In this document: piece after piece, positions 1 to 8,433 of the stretch
Layout: the number at the start of each line of letters is the position of its first letter
Position numbering within the stretch: position 1 is the stretch's first letter
Notes under the pieces: model-generated
Database searches by the model: none
What the model was told of the DNA's origin: nothing
The model's input: only the letters and a program-made list of their open reading frames with translations
Program-made: the position numbers and the translations under genes
Assembly: GCF_039521975.1 (NCBI RefSeq)
Contig: NZ_BAAACZ010000009.1
Span: 248,001-312,000 of the forward strand
DNA length: 64,000 nt
Direction of reading: 5' to 3'
From: Alkalibacillus silvisoli
Lineage (GTDB): Bacteria > Bacillota > Bacilli > Bacillales > Alkalibacillaceae

Positions 1-1
1 C

Positions 2-781
2 TTAACGTTATCACCATCACAAGCTTATGAGGTTGGTTATGCTGAGGGTGTTGTGAGTGATCGAGAGGAAGTGTTAGCAAGCTTAGATATTGAAAATCCT
101 CAAATCGTTGAAACATCACCAACTATATCTGAGAATATTGCAAGGTTTGTAACAAGTCCGATCGTGATTCCGATATTGTTATCAGTTGCAAGTATTGGTT
201 TAATCGTCGAATTATACTCGCCAGGTTTTGGTATACCTGGTATCATGGGAGTATCATCACTACTTTTATTCTTCTATGGTCACTTAATTGCTGGTTTTGC
301 TGGGCATGAGGCAATGATTTTACTGCTCTCAGGTTTAATATTAATTATACTCGAAATATTCTTCCCTAGTGGTGTATTTGGTATTATTGGTGGGGGAGCT
401 ATCTTAGGAGCTATGCTTGTATCCGGTGCTGATATGGGCCATATGGCAATGAGTATTGGTATTTCATTATTATTGGCCCTTGTTCTAGCATTCATTTTAT
501 TTAAAAAACTTGATACTAATAGAGGGTTGTTTAAATACTTAGTTTTAAAAGATCAAACCAGTAATGAATTAGGTTATGTGTCCAATGAAACAAGGCGTGA
601 TCTTATTGGAATGGAAGGGTATGCTCTAACATTCTTAAGGCCATCAGGTGCAGCTTTATTTGGTGATGAAAGATTAGATGTTGTAACTGAAGGTGCTTTT
701 ATTGACAGGAATAAACCGGTCAAAATTGTTAAGGTGGAAGGTTCTCGAATTGTCGTTCGAGAATTAAATAAAGAAGAATAA
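2..781 (+). CDS. yqeZ: NfeD/YqeZ family membrane protein, 5' end cut by window edge
   Basis: The open frame runs from the first bases of the window, so the N-terminal part (in long NfeD proteins a ClpP-like serine protease domain) lies outside. The visible part opens with a short soluble stretch ending in a Gly-Tyr-Ala-Glu-Gly segment typical of the protease end, then has about five membrane helices and a C-terminal beta-rich OB-fold of roughly 80 residues. NfeD proteins are partners of flotillin/stomatin proteins in the membrane, and floA follows after 22 bases, which fits that role. An internal GTG at 53 could be read as a start but lies inside the conserved frame, so I treat it as internal. 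The product is a membrane protein; its exact biochemical function is not settled for the family. Confidence 0.9.
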   Translation, partial: LTLSPSQAYEVGYAEGVVSDREEVLASLDIENPQIVETSPTISENIARFVTSPIVIPILLSVASIGLIVELYSPGFGIPGIMGVSSLLLFFYGHLIAGFAGHEAMILLLSGLILIILEIFFPSGVFGIIGGGAILGAMLVSGADMGHMAMSIGISLLLALVLAFILFKKLDTNRGLFKYLVLKDQTSNELGYVSNETRRDLIGMEGYALTFLRPSGAALFGDERLDVVTEGAFIDRNKPVKIVKVEGSRIVVRELNKEE

Positions 782-803
782 TATTTTTTAGGAGGAGTTA
801 AAC

Positions 804-1802
804 ATGGAATTAGCAGATTTATTTCCACTCATTATTGTTGCCGTATTAGTTATTGGTATAGCAATTCTATTCACTTTTGTACCAGTCATGCTATGGATTA
901 GCGCATTAGCAGCTGGTGTGCGTATTAGTATCTTTACACTAGTAGGTATGCGTTTACGTCGAGTTGTACCTAAGATGGTGATTAATCCATTAATTAAAGC
1001 ACATAAAGCTGGCTTGGCAGTTAATACGAACCAGCTTGAAAGCCACTACTTAGCTGGAGGTAACGTTGATCGTGTTGTTAATGCATTAATTGCTGCTCAA
1101 CGCGCTAATATTGAATTAAGCTTCGAACGTTGTGCTGCTATTGACTTAGCGGGTCGTGACGTATTAGAAGCAGTACAAATGAGTGTAAATCCAAAAGTAA
1201 TTGAAACGCCATTTATCGCTGGTGTTGCAATGGATGGTATCGAAATTAAAGCTAAATCACGTATTACAGTTCGAGCTAATATTGACCGCTTAGTAGGTGG
1301 TGCGGGTGAAGATACTGTAATTGCCCGTGTAGGTGAAGGTATTGTTAGTACAATTGGTTCTTCTGAAAGCCATAATAAAGTGCTAGAAAACCCTGACATT
1401 ATTTCTCAAAATGTACTATCAAAAGGTTTAGATGCGGGTACAGCATTCGAAATCCTATCAATCGATATTGCAGATATTGATATTGGTAAGAACATTGGTG
1501 CAATCTTACAAACAGACCAGGCAGAAGCGGATAAAAACATTGCACAAGCGAAAGCAGAAGAACGTCGTGCCATGGCCGTAGCACGTGAGCAAGAAAACAT
1601 TGCTAAAGTACAAGAAATGCAAGCTAAAGTTGTTGAAGCAGAGGCGTTAGTACCACAAGCATTAGCAGAGGCCCTACGTAATGGTAATATGGGTGTTATG
1701 GACTATGTCAACTATAAGAATGTTCTTGCTGATACTGATATGCGTGAAATGATTGGTAAGTTAAGCAAGCATGAAAATGATGAACATGATGAGAATAAGT
1801 AA
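804..1802 (+). CDS. floA: Flotillin-like protein FloA
   Basis: A 332-residue protein, the usual FloA length. A hydrophobic hairpin occupies about residues 5-45 (FPLIIVAVLVIGIAILFTF, then a second hydrophobic run), followed by the SPFH/band-7-like domain and an Ala/Glu-rich helical region near residues 235-290 (repeated AEADKNIAQAKAEERRAMA-type sequence) that drives oligomerisation. FloA organises fluid membrane microdomains in Bacillus and staphylococci. A strong site (AGGAGG) precedes the ATG at 804. Its pairing with the upstream NfeD gene is the conserved arrangement, and both probably belong to one transcript that ends at the hairpin at 2329. Confidence 0.97.
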   Translation: MELADLFPLIIVAVLVIGIAILFTFVPVMLWISALAAGVRISIFTLVGMRLRRVVPKMVINPLIKAHKAGLAVNTNQLESHYLAGGNVDRVVNALIAAQRANIELSFERCAAIDLAGRDVLEAVQMSVNPKVIETPFIAGVAMDGIEIKAKSRITVRANIDRLVGGAGEDTVIARVGEGIVSTIGSSESHNKVLENPDIISQNVLSKGLDAGTAFEILSIDIADIDIGKNIGAILQTDQAEADKNIAQAKAEERRAMAVAREQENIAKVQEMQAKVVEAEALVPQALAEALRNGNMGVMDYVNYKNVLADTDMREMIGKLSKHENDEHDENK

Positions 1803-1829
1803 CCTCCATATTAAGGAGAGTCGATAATT

Positions 1830-2315
1830 ATGGGTGGTTTATTTGAAGTGATCGTTGGCAATATATTTATAATCATCGCGGTATTAGTTGGTTTGTTAAG
1901 TTTGTTCCAAAGAGAGCAAAAGGGTGGAGAAAGGCAAGATCGTCCTCCAGTTTTTGGAGAAAACATACCAAAAACCCCTAACCGGGATCAGGCTGAGCAA
2001 GCGATGGAAACTGTTCAACAGAAAAACCAAGAGAAACTCGATGAAATATCTAGTCAAACATCTAGTTGGTATGAGGCTATGCAAGATTCTAAAGAGCGCT
2101 TAGAAGAAGTTGAAACTCAAGCTTTAGATTCTATACAAAGTGAAGCGATTGGTGGAATGGATGCAATCAAAAGCGGATCACTAGCCGATGAAGACCGACC
2201 AACAATTTCAAGGGTTTCAGTCTACCATAATATTACGAGAAAAAGAATTGTAGAAAGTGTGATTATGGCTGAAGTACTTGGTAAACCAAAGTCTAAAAAA
2301 CAACGTACCATATAA
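1830..2315 (+). CDS. Small membrane-anchored protein of unknown function
   Basis: A 161-residue protein with one N-terminal membrane helix (about residues 5-25, VIVGNIFIIIAVLVGLLSLF), then a charged, Gln/Glu-rich segment likely to form a coiled coil (residues 55-105) and a basic C-terminus ending in VIMAEVLGKPKSKK. It sits in the position of B. subtilis yqfB, but that protein is much shorter and I see no firm homology. The ribosome site AAGGAGAG precedes the ATG. It is 27 bases downstream of floA and probably in the same operon, so a link to the FloA/NfeD membrane system is plausible. I do not recognise a domain and assign no function. Confidence 0.8.
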   Translation: MGGLFEVIVGNIFIIIAVLVGLLSLFQREQKGGERQDRPPVFGENIPKTPNRDQAEQAMETVQQKNQEKLDEISSQTSSWYEAMQDSKERLEEVETQALDSIQSEAIGGMDAIKSGSLADEDRPTISRVSVYHNITRKRIVESVIMAEVLGKPKSKKQRTI

Positions 2316-2328
2316 TTTTTGTTTTGAA

Positions 2329-2361
2329 ACACAGGATGTAGTATACATCCTGTGTTTTTTT
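2329..2361 (+). terminator. Rho-independent terminator after the nfeD-floA operon
   Basis: A 12-bp perfect stem (ACACAGGATGTA with TACATCCTGTGT) and a 3-base loop are followed by seven T residues. It separates the floA group from the sporulation genes yqfC/yqfD. Confidence 0.92.
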
Positions 2362-2369
2362 CATACATT
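2341..2369 (+). promoter_or_regulatory. Candidate SigE promoter for yqfC-yqfD
   Basis: CATACATT at 2362-2369 matches the SigE -10 consensus (CATACAnT) in seven of the eight positions or better. GTATACA at 2341-2347 lies 14 bases upstream as a fair -35. The site overlaps the end of the preceding terminator and stands 23 bases before the yqfC start. yqfC and yqfD are mother-cell sporulation genes in B. subtilis, which is the functional reason to believe it. The -35 match is imperfect. Confidence 0.5.
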
Positions 2370-2391
2370 GATGATGATAGGGGGTAACAGA

Positions 2392-2679
2392 ATGAAATAC
2401 ATCCCAGGTAAACTTAATCGACTTTTTACAAATTATGGAATGTTACCTAAAGATGTCATCTATGATTATCCGCGCGTTACGATGATTGGAAACATCCATT
2501 TATATATTGAAAATCATAAAGGCTTACTAAACTTCAATGAACATGAAATTATTATTAAACAAGACCAAGGTACAATTAGAATTAAGGGAAAGCAGCTGGT
2601 TATAAAAAATTTATTAGCTGAAGAAATTGTCATTGAAGGAGTTATTGATTCAGTTGGTTGGGAGAGTTCTAATACATAA
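2392..2679 (+). CDS. yqfC: Sporulation protein YqfC
   Basis: A 95-residue protein beginning MKYIPGKLNRLF. The ATG at 2392 is chosen because it follows the site GGGGGTAA and because upstream in-frame codons run through the terminator. The small beta-rich fold, with alternating hydrophobic and charged residues (VTMIGNIHLYIENHKG, then IIIKQDQGTIRIKGKQLVI), is typical of the YqfC/YabP-like family. Family members are produced in the mother cell during sporulation. The yqfD gene follows directly, as in other Bacillaceae. Its molecular role is not known. Confidence 0.9.
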   Translation: MKYIPGKLNRLFTNYGMLPKDVIYDYPRVTMIGNIHLYIENHKGLLNFNEHEIIIKQDQGTIRIKGKQLVIKNLLAEEIVIEGVIDSVGWESSNT

Positions 2680-2698
2680 TTTGAAAGGAGGAGCTTTC

Positions 2699-3859
2699 AT
2701 TAGAAAGAAGTTGTCTTATCGGGGAATGGTTGAAGTTGTAGTTAAAGGTGGACAAGTTGAACAATTTTTAACTAGTCTTAGTGTTGAAGGTATCCAAATT
2801 GAAAATGTTTCACGTATTGATGAGAATACCGTAATGGTTCAGGTAAATTATTTAGCTATATCAACTATGAAAGCGAAACGGAAGAAGTACAATTGTAAAC
2901 TAAAGTTTAAAAACAGATATGGAATGCCTTTTTTTTATAGTAAGCGCAAAAAGTGGATTCCACCACTAGTTGGAGTTGTCTTATCATTTTTATTTATTCT
3001 TGTTCTATCAAATGTTGTTTGGAATGTTGCAGTTGATGGTGGTAGTCCAGAGACACGTTATGAAGTAAATGAATTGTTAGATACATTAGGATTAAAACAA
3101 GGGAATTGGGTTCAAAATATGGAGGATATCAGTACAATTGAAAGAGAAATCATGAATAATATTGATGAGGTTTCCTACGTAGGTATAAGTAAAAGTGGAA
3201 GTTCCTATAATATTTTAATCGAAGAATCTGAAACAATGGAACCAAATGTTGAACAAGACCCAGCTAATCTTGTGGCAAGTAAAGCAGGTACTGTTGATTC
3301 TATGTTTGTTATTAATGGACGACCATTAGTTGAAATTAGTGATTTCGTTGAAAAAGGTGATGTGTTAGTTACAGGAGAATTGGATGAAGATGGCGAAGTA
3401 TTAACATATGCTGAGGGAGAAGTTATTGCAGAAGTTTGGTATGAAATCGATGTAACCGTTGATTTATCACAGTATTTACTCTCCTTAAGCTCAGATCCCC
3501 AAAAACGTTACTCAATATCACTGTTTGAAAGTTTAGAATGGATGCCTCGTAGTTCAGGTGATAAAAGGTTGCTATTAACCAATGATCGGCCGATTTATTT
3601 TTTGAATTGGGAATTACCGATATCTTTTCATGAGCATTACTTTTATGGAGAAGATGAAGAAATAACTGAGACTGAAGTCGACCATCATGTTCAAGAAATT
3701 GTAGAAGATCAGTTAAAACGTAAGCTAGGACAATCGGTTGATATCATTTACCAAAAAGTTTTGCACGAGGAGAGGGACAGTGATAAAGTAAAATTAGAAA
3801 TGTTTGTTAAAGTTCTAGAAGATATTACCGAAGAACAAATAATCGACCAAGGAGATTGA
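2699..3859 (+). CDS. yqfD: Sporulation protein YqfD, with a probable ATT start codon
   Basis: A protein of about 386 residues with a soluble N-terminal domain (about 80 residues), one membrane helix near residue 95 (LVGVVLSFLFILVLSNVVW) and an extracellular/intermembrane domain. This is the organisation and length of YqfD (about 398 residues in B. subtilis). No ATG, GTG or well-placed TTG exists at the expected start. AAAGGAGGA at 2684-2692 is followed at the ideal distance (7 bases after GGAGG) by ATT at 2699, which opens the conserved frame. The TTG at 2711 is 19 bases from the same site, and TTG codons at 2627 or 2681 lie inside yqfC or in the ribosome site itself. I therefore place the start at ATT. 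The identity is secure; the start is an inference. Confidence 0.85.
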   Translation: MRKKLSYRGMVEVVVKGGQVEQFLTSLSVEGIQIENVSRIDENTVMVQVNYLAISTMKAKRKKYNCKLKFKNRYGMPFFYSKRKKWIPPLVGVVLSFLFILVLSNVVWNVAVDGGSPETRYEVNELLDTLGLKQGNWVQNMEDISTIEREIMNNIDEVSYVGISKSGSSYNILIEESETMEPNVEQDPANLVASKAGTVDSMFVINGRPLVEISDFVEKGDVLVTGELDEDGEVLTYAEGEVIAEVWYEIDVTVDLSQYLLSLSSDPQKRYSISLFESLEWMPRSSGDKRLLLTNDRPIYFLNWELPISFHEHYFYGEDEEITETEVDHHVQEIVEDQLKRKLGQSVDIIYQKVLHEERDSDKVKLEMFVKVLEDITEEQIIDQGD

Positions 3860-3862
3860 TGT

Positions 3863-4816
3863 ATGCAAGCAAGAAAACAAACGATTAATTTACATCTTGA
3901 AGACCATAATGACACGTTAAATTTATTTGGCACAAACGATCGTCACATTAAGCAAATAGAAGAATATTTACCAGTTAAAATTATAACGCGGGGCGGTCAA
4001 ATAAAGATTGAAGGCAATCAAGAAGATATCGAAATGGTTCATGAACTGTTACAAAAAGTCCTTAAAGTTATTAAAAAGGGGATAACCGTAACAGAAAGAG
4101 ATATCATTTATGGAATAGAGCTAGCTAGAACAGATAAGCTAGAGCAATTCGAAACTTTATTTGAAGATGAAATTACTAAAAATCAAAACGGAAAACCAAT
4201 AAGGGTGAAAACACTAGGTCAGCGTGATTACGTTTCTGCAATGAAGGCGAACGACTTAGTATTTGGTGTAGGTCCTGCTGGTACAGGTAAGACTTATTTG
4301 GCTGTAGTTATGGCAGCTAAAGCTTTACGGAATGGAGAAGTTAAACGGTTAATTCTGACTCGTCCCGCTGTTGAGGCAGGAGAAAGTTTGGGTTTTTTAC
4401 CAGGGGACTTAAAGGAGAAGGTTGATCCATACTTACGTCCATTATATGATGCCTTACACGATGTAATTGGTACTGAACATACAGCAAGGCTCATGGAAAG
4501 AGGTACGATTGAAATCGCTCCTTTAGCGTATATGCGTGGTAGAACCTTAGACGATGCATTTGTCATATTGGATGAAGCACAAAACACAACACCTGAACAA
4601 ATAAAGATGTTTTTAACACGATTAGGTTTTGGCTCCAAAATGGTCGTTACGGGTGATATTACACAAATCGACCTACCAAAAGGTGTGACATCAGGATTGA
4701 AAGTTGTAGAAAATAAATTATCTAGTGTTAAAGGAATCTCTTTTAATTACCTAAAAGGTTCTGATGTAGTTAGACACCCGTTAGTGCAACGAATTATTGA
4801 TGCGTATGAAGAGTAA
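3863..4816 (+). CDS. phoH: PhoH family ATPase
   Basis: A 317-residue protein with a KH-like N-terminal region (about residues 1-100) and the PhoH ATPase domain. The Walker A motif GPAGTGKT begins at residue 137, and a Walker B-like FVILDEAQN lies near residue 236. The family is the PhoH/YbeZ group, an RNA-associated ATPase that is almost always encoded beside ybeY; here ybeY is two genes downstream. The ATG at 3863 follows the yqfD stop by 3 bases and a site GGAGA, so the genes are probably translationally coupled. Molecular activity is poorly defined in the family. Confidence 0.95.
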   Translation: MQARKQTINLHLEDHNDTLNLFGTNDRHIKQIEEYLPVKIITRGGQIKIEGNQEDIEMVHELLQKVLKVIKKGITVTERDIIYGIELARTDKLEQFETLFEDEITKNQNGKPIRVKTLGQRDYVSAMKANDLVFGVGPAGTGKTYLAVVMAAKALRNGEVKRLILTRPAVEAGESLGFLPGDLKEKVDPYLRPLYDALHDVIGTEHTARLMERGTIEIAPLAYMRGRTLDDAFVILDEAQNTTPEQIKMFLTRLGFGSKMVVTGDITQIDLPKGVTSGLKVVENKLSSVKGISFNYLKGSDVVRHPLVQRIIDAYEE

Positions 4817-4842
4817 ATTATTTTTAGTACTGGGGAATGGAT

Positions 4843-6294
4843 ATGGGGAAGCGGAAGTGGAGAAAACACAGTAAGGCAAGAGGTGGAAACCTTAGTGTTG
4901 TTACTACAGCAATTACAGCACCGATTATTTTTGTGCTTATTATGTCTGCGTATTACTTTCAAGGCTATGTGGGTGAACATGAGTTAATTCTTACGGGTTT
5001 AGTAGCTGTTTTGTTTACGTTAATTTTGTCATTAGAAGTTAATTATTATAAAGAGTGGACGAAAAATATGTCATTGGCCAACACCTTGTTAAGTGGTGGT
5101 ATGCTTCTTTTAATTAGTGCGATTCAAACATTTGGCCCTAATGTAGAATCGCTCTTTTACATTGTTCCAATTGCAGCATACGCCGTATTAACGACTTATT
5201 TAGTCCATGAACGCTTTGCAATTGTATCATCAGTTTTAATCGCAATTATGGGAAGTTTGATTTTTACATTACAAGGTGATCTAAATCAGTTTTTATATGT
5301 TTTAATCTACTTTTTATTATCACAATGGTTTGCGATTTTTCTATACGATTTTATAACAGACCGGCTATCGTTGTTTAAAACATCGATTCCCGTTATTATT
5401 TTACATATTGGTATTGTGGCTGCATTTCAAGTTCGATCTATTGAAGGCTTATTATCAGTAGAAACAGTAACGGCTTTTATATTTGCTGTATTATCGATAT
5501 TTGTTTCAGCTGTATTAATCTTAGGGTTATTTCCGTTATTTGAAGCGAGTCTTAACTTACTAACAGAGTCCAAACTCTTAACACTAGCGAACCCTAATCA
5601 CCCGTTATTAAAACAAATTTTAGTGAAAGCTCCCGGCACATATCATCATAGTGTTATGGTGGCAAATTTAAGTGAATCAGCTTGTGAAGCAATTGGCGCT
5701 AATGGATTGTTGGCTCGTGTTGCAGCTTATTATCATGATATTGGTAAGTCATTTCAACCTAAATACTTTATAGAGAACCAACATAATATAACCAACCCAC
5801 ATGATGATTTAAGTCCAATAGTGAGCGCAGAAATCATCTTAAAACACCCCTTTGAAGGTGCAGCGGTTCTCCGTGAGTATGGAATTCCAGAAGAAATTAT
5901 TGATATTACTGAACAGCATCACGGAACAACGTTGTTAAAATACTTTTACTATCAAGCTAAAGAGCAAGGTGAAGATGTATTAGAAGAGAAGTTCCGTTAT
6001 ATTGGTCCAACACCACAGTCTAAAGAATCTGCTGTCATTAATATCTGTGATTCTGTAGAAGCAGCTGTACGTTCCAAGACTAATCCTACCGTCGATGAAA
6101 TTAGGCAAATTGTTCGTGCTATCATTCATGATCGTCTAATTGATGGACAATTAGACGATAGTCAGTTAACCTTGAAAGACTTAAGAGTAATAGAAGAATC
6201 GATATGTGACATGCTAAATGGTATATTCCATTCACGTATAGAGTATCCAGAGTTTGATGACAACGAGGACGTTAAGGAGGGCTCATCATCATGA
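4843..6294 (+). CDS. pgpH: PgpH-type cyclic-di-AMP phosphodiesterase lacking the extracellular domain
   Basis: The C-terminal half is a clear HD-domain phosphohydrolase of the PgpH/YqfF family, which breaks down cyclic di-AMP: metal-ligand His269 in YHHSVMVANL, the His298-Asp299 pair in YYHDIGK, and a distal QHHG. It is preceded by seven to eight membrane helices as in the 7TM-7TMR_HD family. Full-length PgpH proteins are about 710 residues, with a 7TMR-HDED extracellular domain of some 250 residues between the first and second helices. This protein has only 483 residues, and the first and second helices are joined by about 10 residues (FQGYVGEHELI). Phosphodiesterase residues are intact. The ATG at 4843 is preferred over 4837 because of spacing to GGGGAA. 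Confidence 0.93.
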   Translation: MGKRKWRKHSKARGGNLSVVTTAITAPIIFVLIMSAYYFQGYVGEHELILTGLVAVLFTLILSLEVNYYKEWTKNMSLANTLLSGGMLLLISAIQTFGPNVESLFYIVPIAAYAVLTTYLVHERFAIVSSVLIAIMGSLIFTLQGDLNQFLYVLIYFLLSQWFAIFLYDFITDRLSLFKTSIPVIILHIGIVAAFQVRSIEGLLSVETVTAFIFAVLSIFVSAVLILGLFPLFEASLNLLTESKLLTLANPNHPLLKQILVKAPGTYHHSVMVANLSESACEAIGANGLLARVAAYYHDIGKSFQPKYFIENQHNITNPHDDLSPIVSAEIILKHPFEGAAVLREYGIPEEIIDITEQHHGTTLLKYFYYQAKEQGEDVLEEKFRYIGPTPQSKESAVINICDSVEAAVRSKTNPTVDEIRQIVRAIIHDRLIDGQLDDSQLTLKDLRVIEESICDMLNGIFHSRIEYPEFDDNEDVKEGSSS

Positions 6295-6764
6295 ATATAG
6301 ATCTAGTCGATGAAACAAATGAAATTAAAAATGATCAATTGAAATTAATTAATGAAGTGTTAGAGTTCACAGCTCAACAAGAGTCAGTAGAAGAAGAAGC
6401 TGAAGTGTCTGTCACGTTTGTTAAGGATGAAGACATTAGACAAATTAACCGTGACTACCGTGATAAAGACTATGCAACAGATGTCATTTCTTTTGCTTTA
6501 GAAGAGCAAGGTGAAGGGGAATTAGAGGTAGTTGGAGATGACCTTCCTATCCATTTAGGTGATATTATCATTTCAATAGACCGTGCGAAGGAACAAGCTC
6601 ATGAATACGGGCATTCATTAGACAGGGAATTTGCTTTCTTAGCAGTCCATGGCTTTTTGCACCTATTAGGTTTTGATCATGATTCTGAGGAAGACGAGAA
6701 AAAGATGTTTGAGAAACAAGAAACCATTTTACAAAAGTTTGGGTTAAAGCGTTATGAAACATAA
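6291..6764 (+). CDS. ybeY: Endoribonuclease / rRNA maturation factor YbeY
   Basis: A 157-residue protein containing the zinc-binding signature HGFLHLLGFDHD (H-x3-H-x5-H) near residue 121. YbeY acts in 16S rRNA 3'-end processing and ribosome quality control. The start codon overlaps the pgpH stop (ATGA), and the gene overlaps dgkA by 11 bases at its end, so it sits in one tightly coupled operon with phoH, pgpH and dgkA. Confidence 0.97.
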   Translation: MNIDLVDETNEIKNDQLKLINEVLEFTAQQESVEEEAEVSVTFVKDEDIRQINRDYRDKDYATDVISFALEEQGEGELEVVGDDLPIHLGDIIISIDRAKEQAHEYGHSLDREFAFLAVHGFLHLLGFDHDSEEDEKKMFEKQETILQKFGLKRYET

Positions 6765-7110
6765 TCGGGTCGGACTTAAGTATGCTATATCGGGTTTTTA
6801 TTCTGCTTTAAAAACAGAGCATAATATTAAAGTCCATTTTGTAATCATGTTTATCACACTTTTTGCGGGTCTTTTATTTGGACTTTCGCGTTTGGAGTGG
6901 TTATTTGTTTTATTAGCGATTGGCTTAGTTTTAGCACTAGAATTAGTCAATACCGTTATAGAGCTTATTACAGATGTATTATTTGAGGATAAACACGAAA
7001 AAGCCAAGTTGATTAAAGATATAAGCGCTGCTGCTGTACTAGTAGCGGCTACTTTTGCAGCTTTAGTAGGAATTATTATTTTCTTACCTAAGATTTTAGG
7101 ATTATTTTAA
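6754..7110 (+). CDS. dgkA: Undecaprenol kinase DgkA
   Basis: A 118-residue protein with three membrane helices and the family signature around ALELVNTVIELITD and AKLIKDISAAAVLV. In Gram-positive bacteria this small integral kinase phosphorylates undecaprenol, recycling the lipid carrier for peptidoglycan and wall polymers. The start lies inside ybeY. In B. subtilis cdd (cytidine deaminase) stands between dgkA and era; it is absent here. Confidence 0.95.
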   Translation: MKHNRVGLKYAISGFYSALKTEHNIKVHFVIMFITLFAGLLFGLSRLEWLFVLLAIGLVLALELVNTVIELITDVLFEDKHEKAKLIKDISAAAVLVAATFAALVGIIIFLPKILGLF

Positions 7111-7132
7111 ATCATAATCGGTTCGTTTCAAT

Positions 7133-7161
7133 AACTCGCTAAATTGCGGGTTTTATTTTAT
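7133..7161 (+). terminator. Terminator after dgkA
   Basis: A 7-bp stem (AACTCGC with GCGGGTT, one G-T pair), 6-base loop and a T-rich tail (TTTTATTTTATT). It separates the phoH-dgkA operon from era. Confidence 0.65.
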
Positions 7162-7245
7162 TCGCAAAACATTTGTCGATTATGTGAATTTGAATTATTT
7201 TTATAGTACACTAAACTTAACAGCATTGAATAGGAGAGCATTTAT

Positions 7246-8151
7246 ATGACAGAACAATTTCACTCAGGTTTTATTGCAATTATTGGACGACCGAATGTAG
7301 GTAAATCGACGTTTATGAACCGTGTGATCGGGGAGAAAATCGCGATTATGAGTGACAAACCCCAAACGACGCGTAACAAAATCCAAGGTGTAGTAACTAC
7401 AGACGAAGCACAATTCGTATTTATAGATACACCAGGTATCCATAAACCTAAACATCGCTTAGGAGATTTTATGGTGAAATCAGCCATTGATACATTAAAT
7501 GAAGTAGATGTCATTATGTTTATGGTGAATGCCGATGAAGGGTACGGAAAAGGTGACGAATTTATTATCGAAAAGCTTAAACAAGTAAGTAACCCAGTTG
7601 TATTAGTCATTAATAAAATTGATCAAGTTCACCCAGATCAATTACTACCAATCATTGATACTTATAGGGAAAAGCTTGATTTTGATGAAATAGTACCCAT
7701 CTCGGCACTAGAGGGTAACAATACAGACCACCTGTTAGATGTATTAACTAAAAAGCTACCAGAAGGACCGCAATATTATCCAGAAGATCAAATAACAGAC
7801 CATCCCGAGCGCTTTATCATTAGTGAATTAGTCAGGGAGAAAGTATTACACCATACGCATGAAGAAATTCCACATTCTATTGCTGTTGTTATTGATTCAA
7901 TTAAATCAAGAGAAGAAAAAGATATAATCGATGTACAGGCTACTATTATTGTGGAACGAAAATCACAAAAAGGCATTATAATAGGGAAACAAGGGAAAAT
8001 GTTAAAGCAGATTGGTACTGAGGCAAGAAAGGATATTGAAGCTTTATTAGGTTCAGGTGTGTTCTTGGAATTATGGGTTAAAGTTCAAAAAGATTGGCGT
8101 AATCGTGTATTTCATCTGCGTGATTATGGCTATAAAGAAGATGATTATTAA
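7246..8151 (+). CDS. era: GTPase Era
   Basis: A 301-residue GTPase. The G1 motif GRPNVGKS starts at residue 14, then come a PQTTRNK switch segment, DTPG (G3), NKID (G4) and SAL (G5). The C-terminal KH domain contains the IIIGKQGKMLKQIG signature. Era binds the 3' end of 16S rRNA and helps assemble the 30S subunit. The site TAGGAGAG precedes the ATG. Confidence 0.98.
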   Translation: MTEQFHSGFIAIIGRPNVGKSTFMNRVIGEKIAIMSDKPQTTRNKIQGVVTTDEAQFVFIDTPGIHKPKHRLGDFMVKSAIDTLNEVDVIMFMVNADEGYGKGDEFIIEKLKQVSNPVVLVINKIDQVHPDQLLPIIDTYREKLDFDEIVPISALEGNNTDHLLDVLTKKLPEGPQYYPEDQITDHPERFIISELVREKVLHHTHEEIPHSIAVVIDSIKSREEKDIIDVQATIIVERKSQKGIIIGKQGKMLKQIGTEARKDIEALLGSGVFLELWVKVQKDWRNRVFHLRDYGYKEDDY

Positions 8152-8263
8152 ACAACCACTTTACAAATTATAACTGGTAATAATTTTTACTTATGAACTG
8201 TTTCATTCAGGTGAAAATAGGATTAAGGTTTTTCAGTTAAATTCAAGCTGAAAGGTGGAGAAT

Positions 8264-8410
8264 ATGATGTTTGACATACCATGGAAGGTTTTTGAGAAGA
8301 CAGGGAATGTTGAAGCATATTTATTGATGAAACAGGTAGAGGACTTAAAATCACACACACCAAAAGACAGTCATTCTAAGGATTTGTCGACATTAAACCC
8401 CAAAACATAA
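8264..8410 (+). CDS. yqzL: YqzL family small protein
   Basis: A 48-residue open frame between era and recO, with the site AAAGGTGGAG 7 bases before its ATG. The sequence MMFDIPWKVFEKTGNVEAYL matches the pattern of YqzL (aromatic start, T-G-N-V/I-x-x-Y-L-L-M-K). Family members occupy exactly this position in Bacillaceae. Its function is unknown. The second ATG at 8267 is an equally possible start. Confidence 0.88.
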   Translation: MMFDIPWKVFEKTGNVEAYLLMKQVEDLKSHTPKDSHSKDLSTLNPKT

Positions 8411-8433
8411 TGAAAAGAGAGTGGTGAGGGGAA

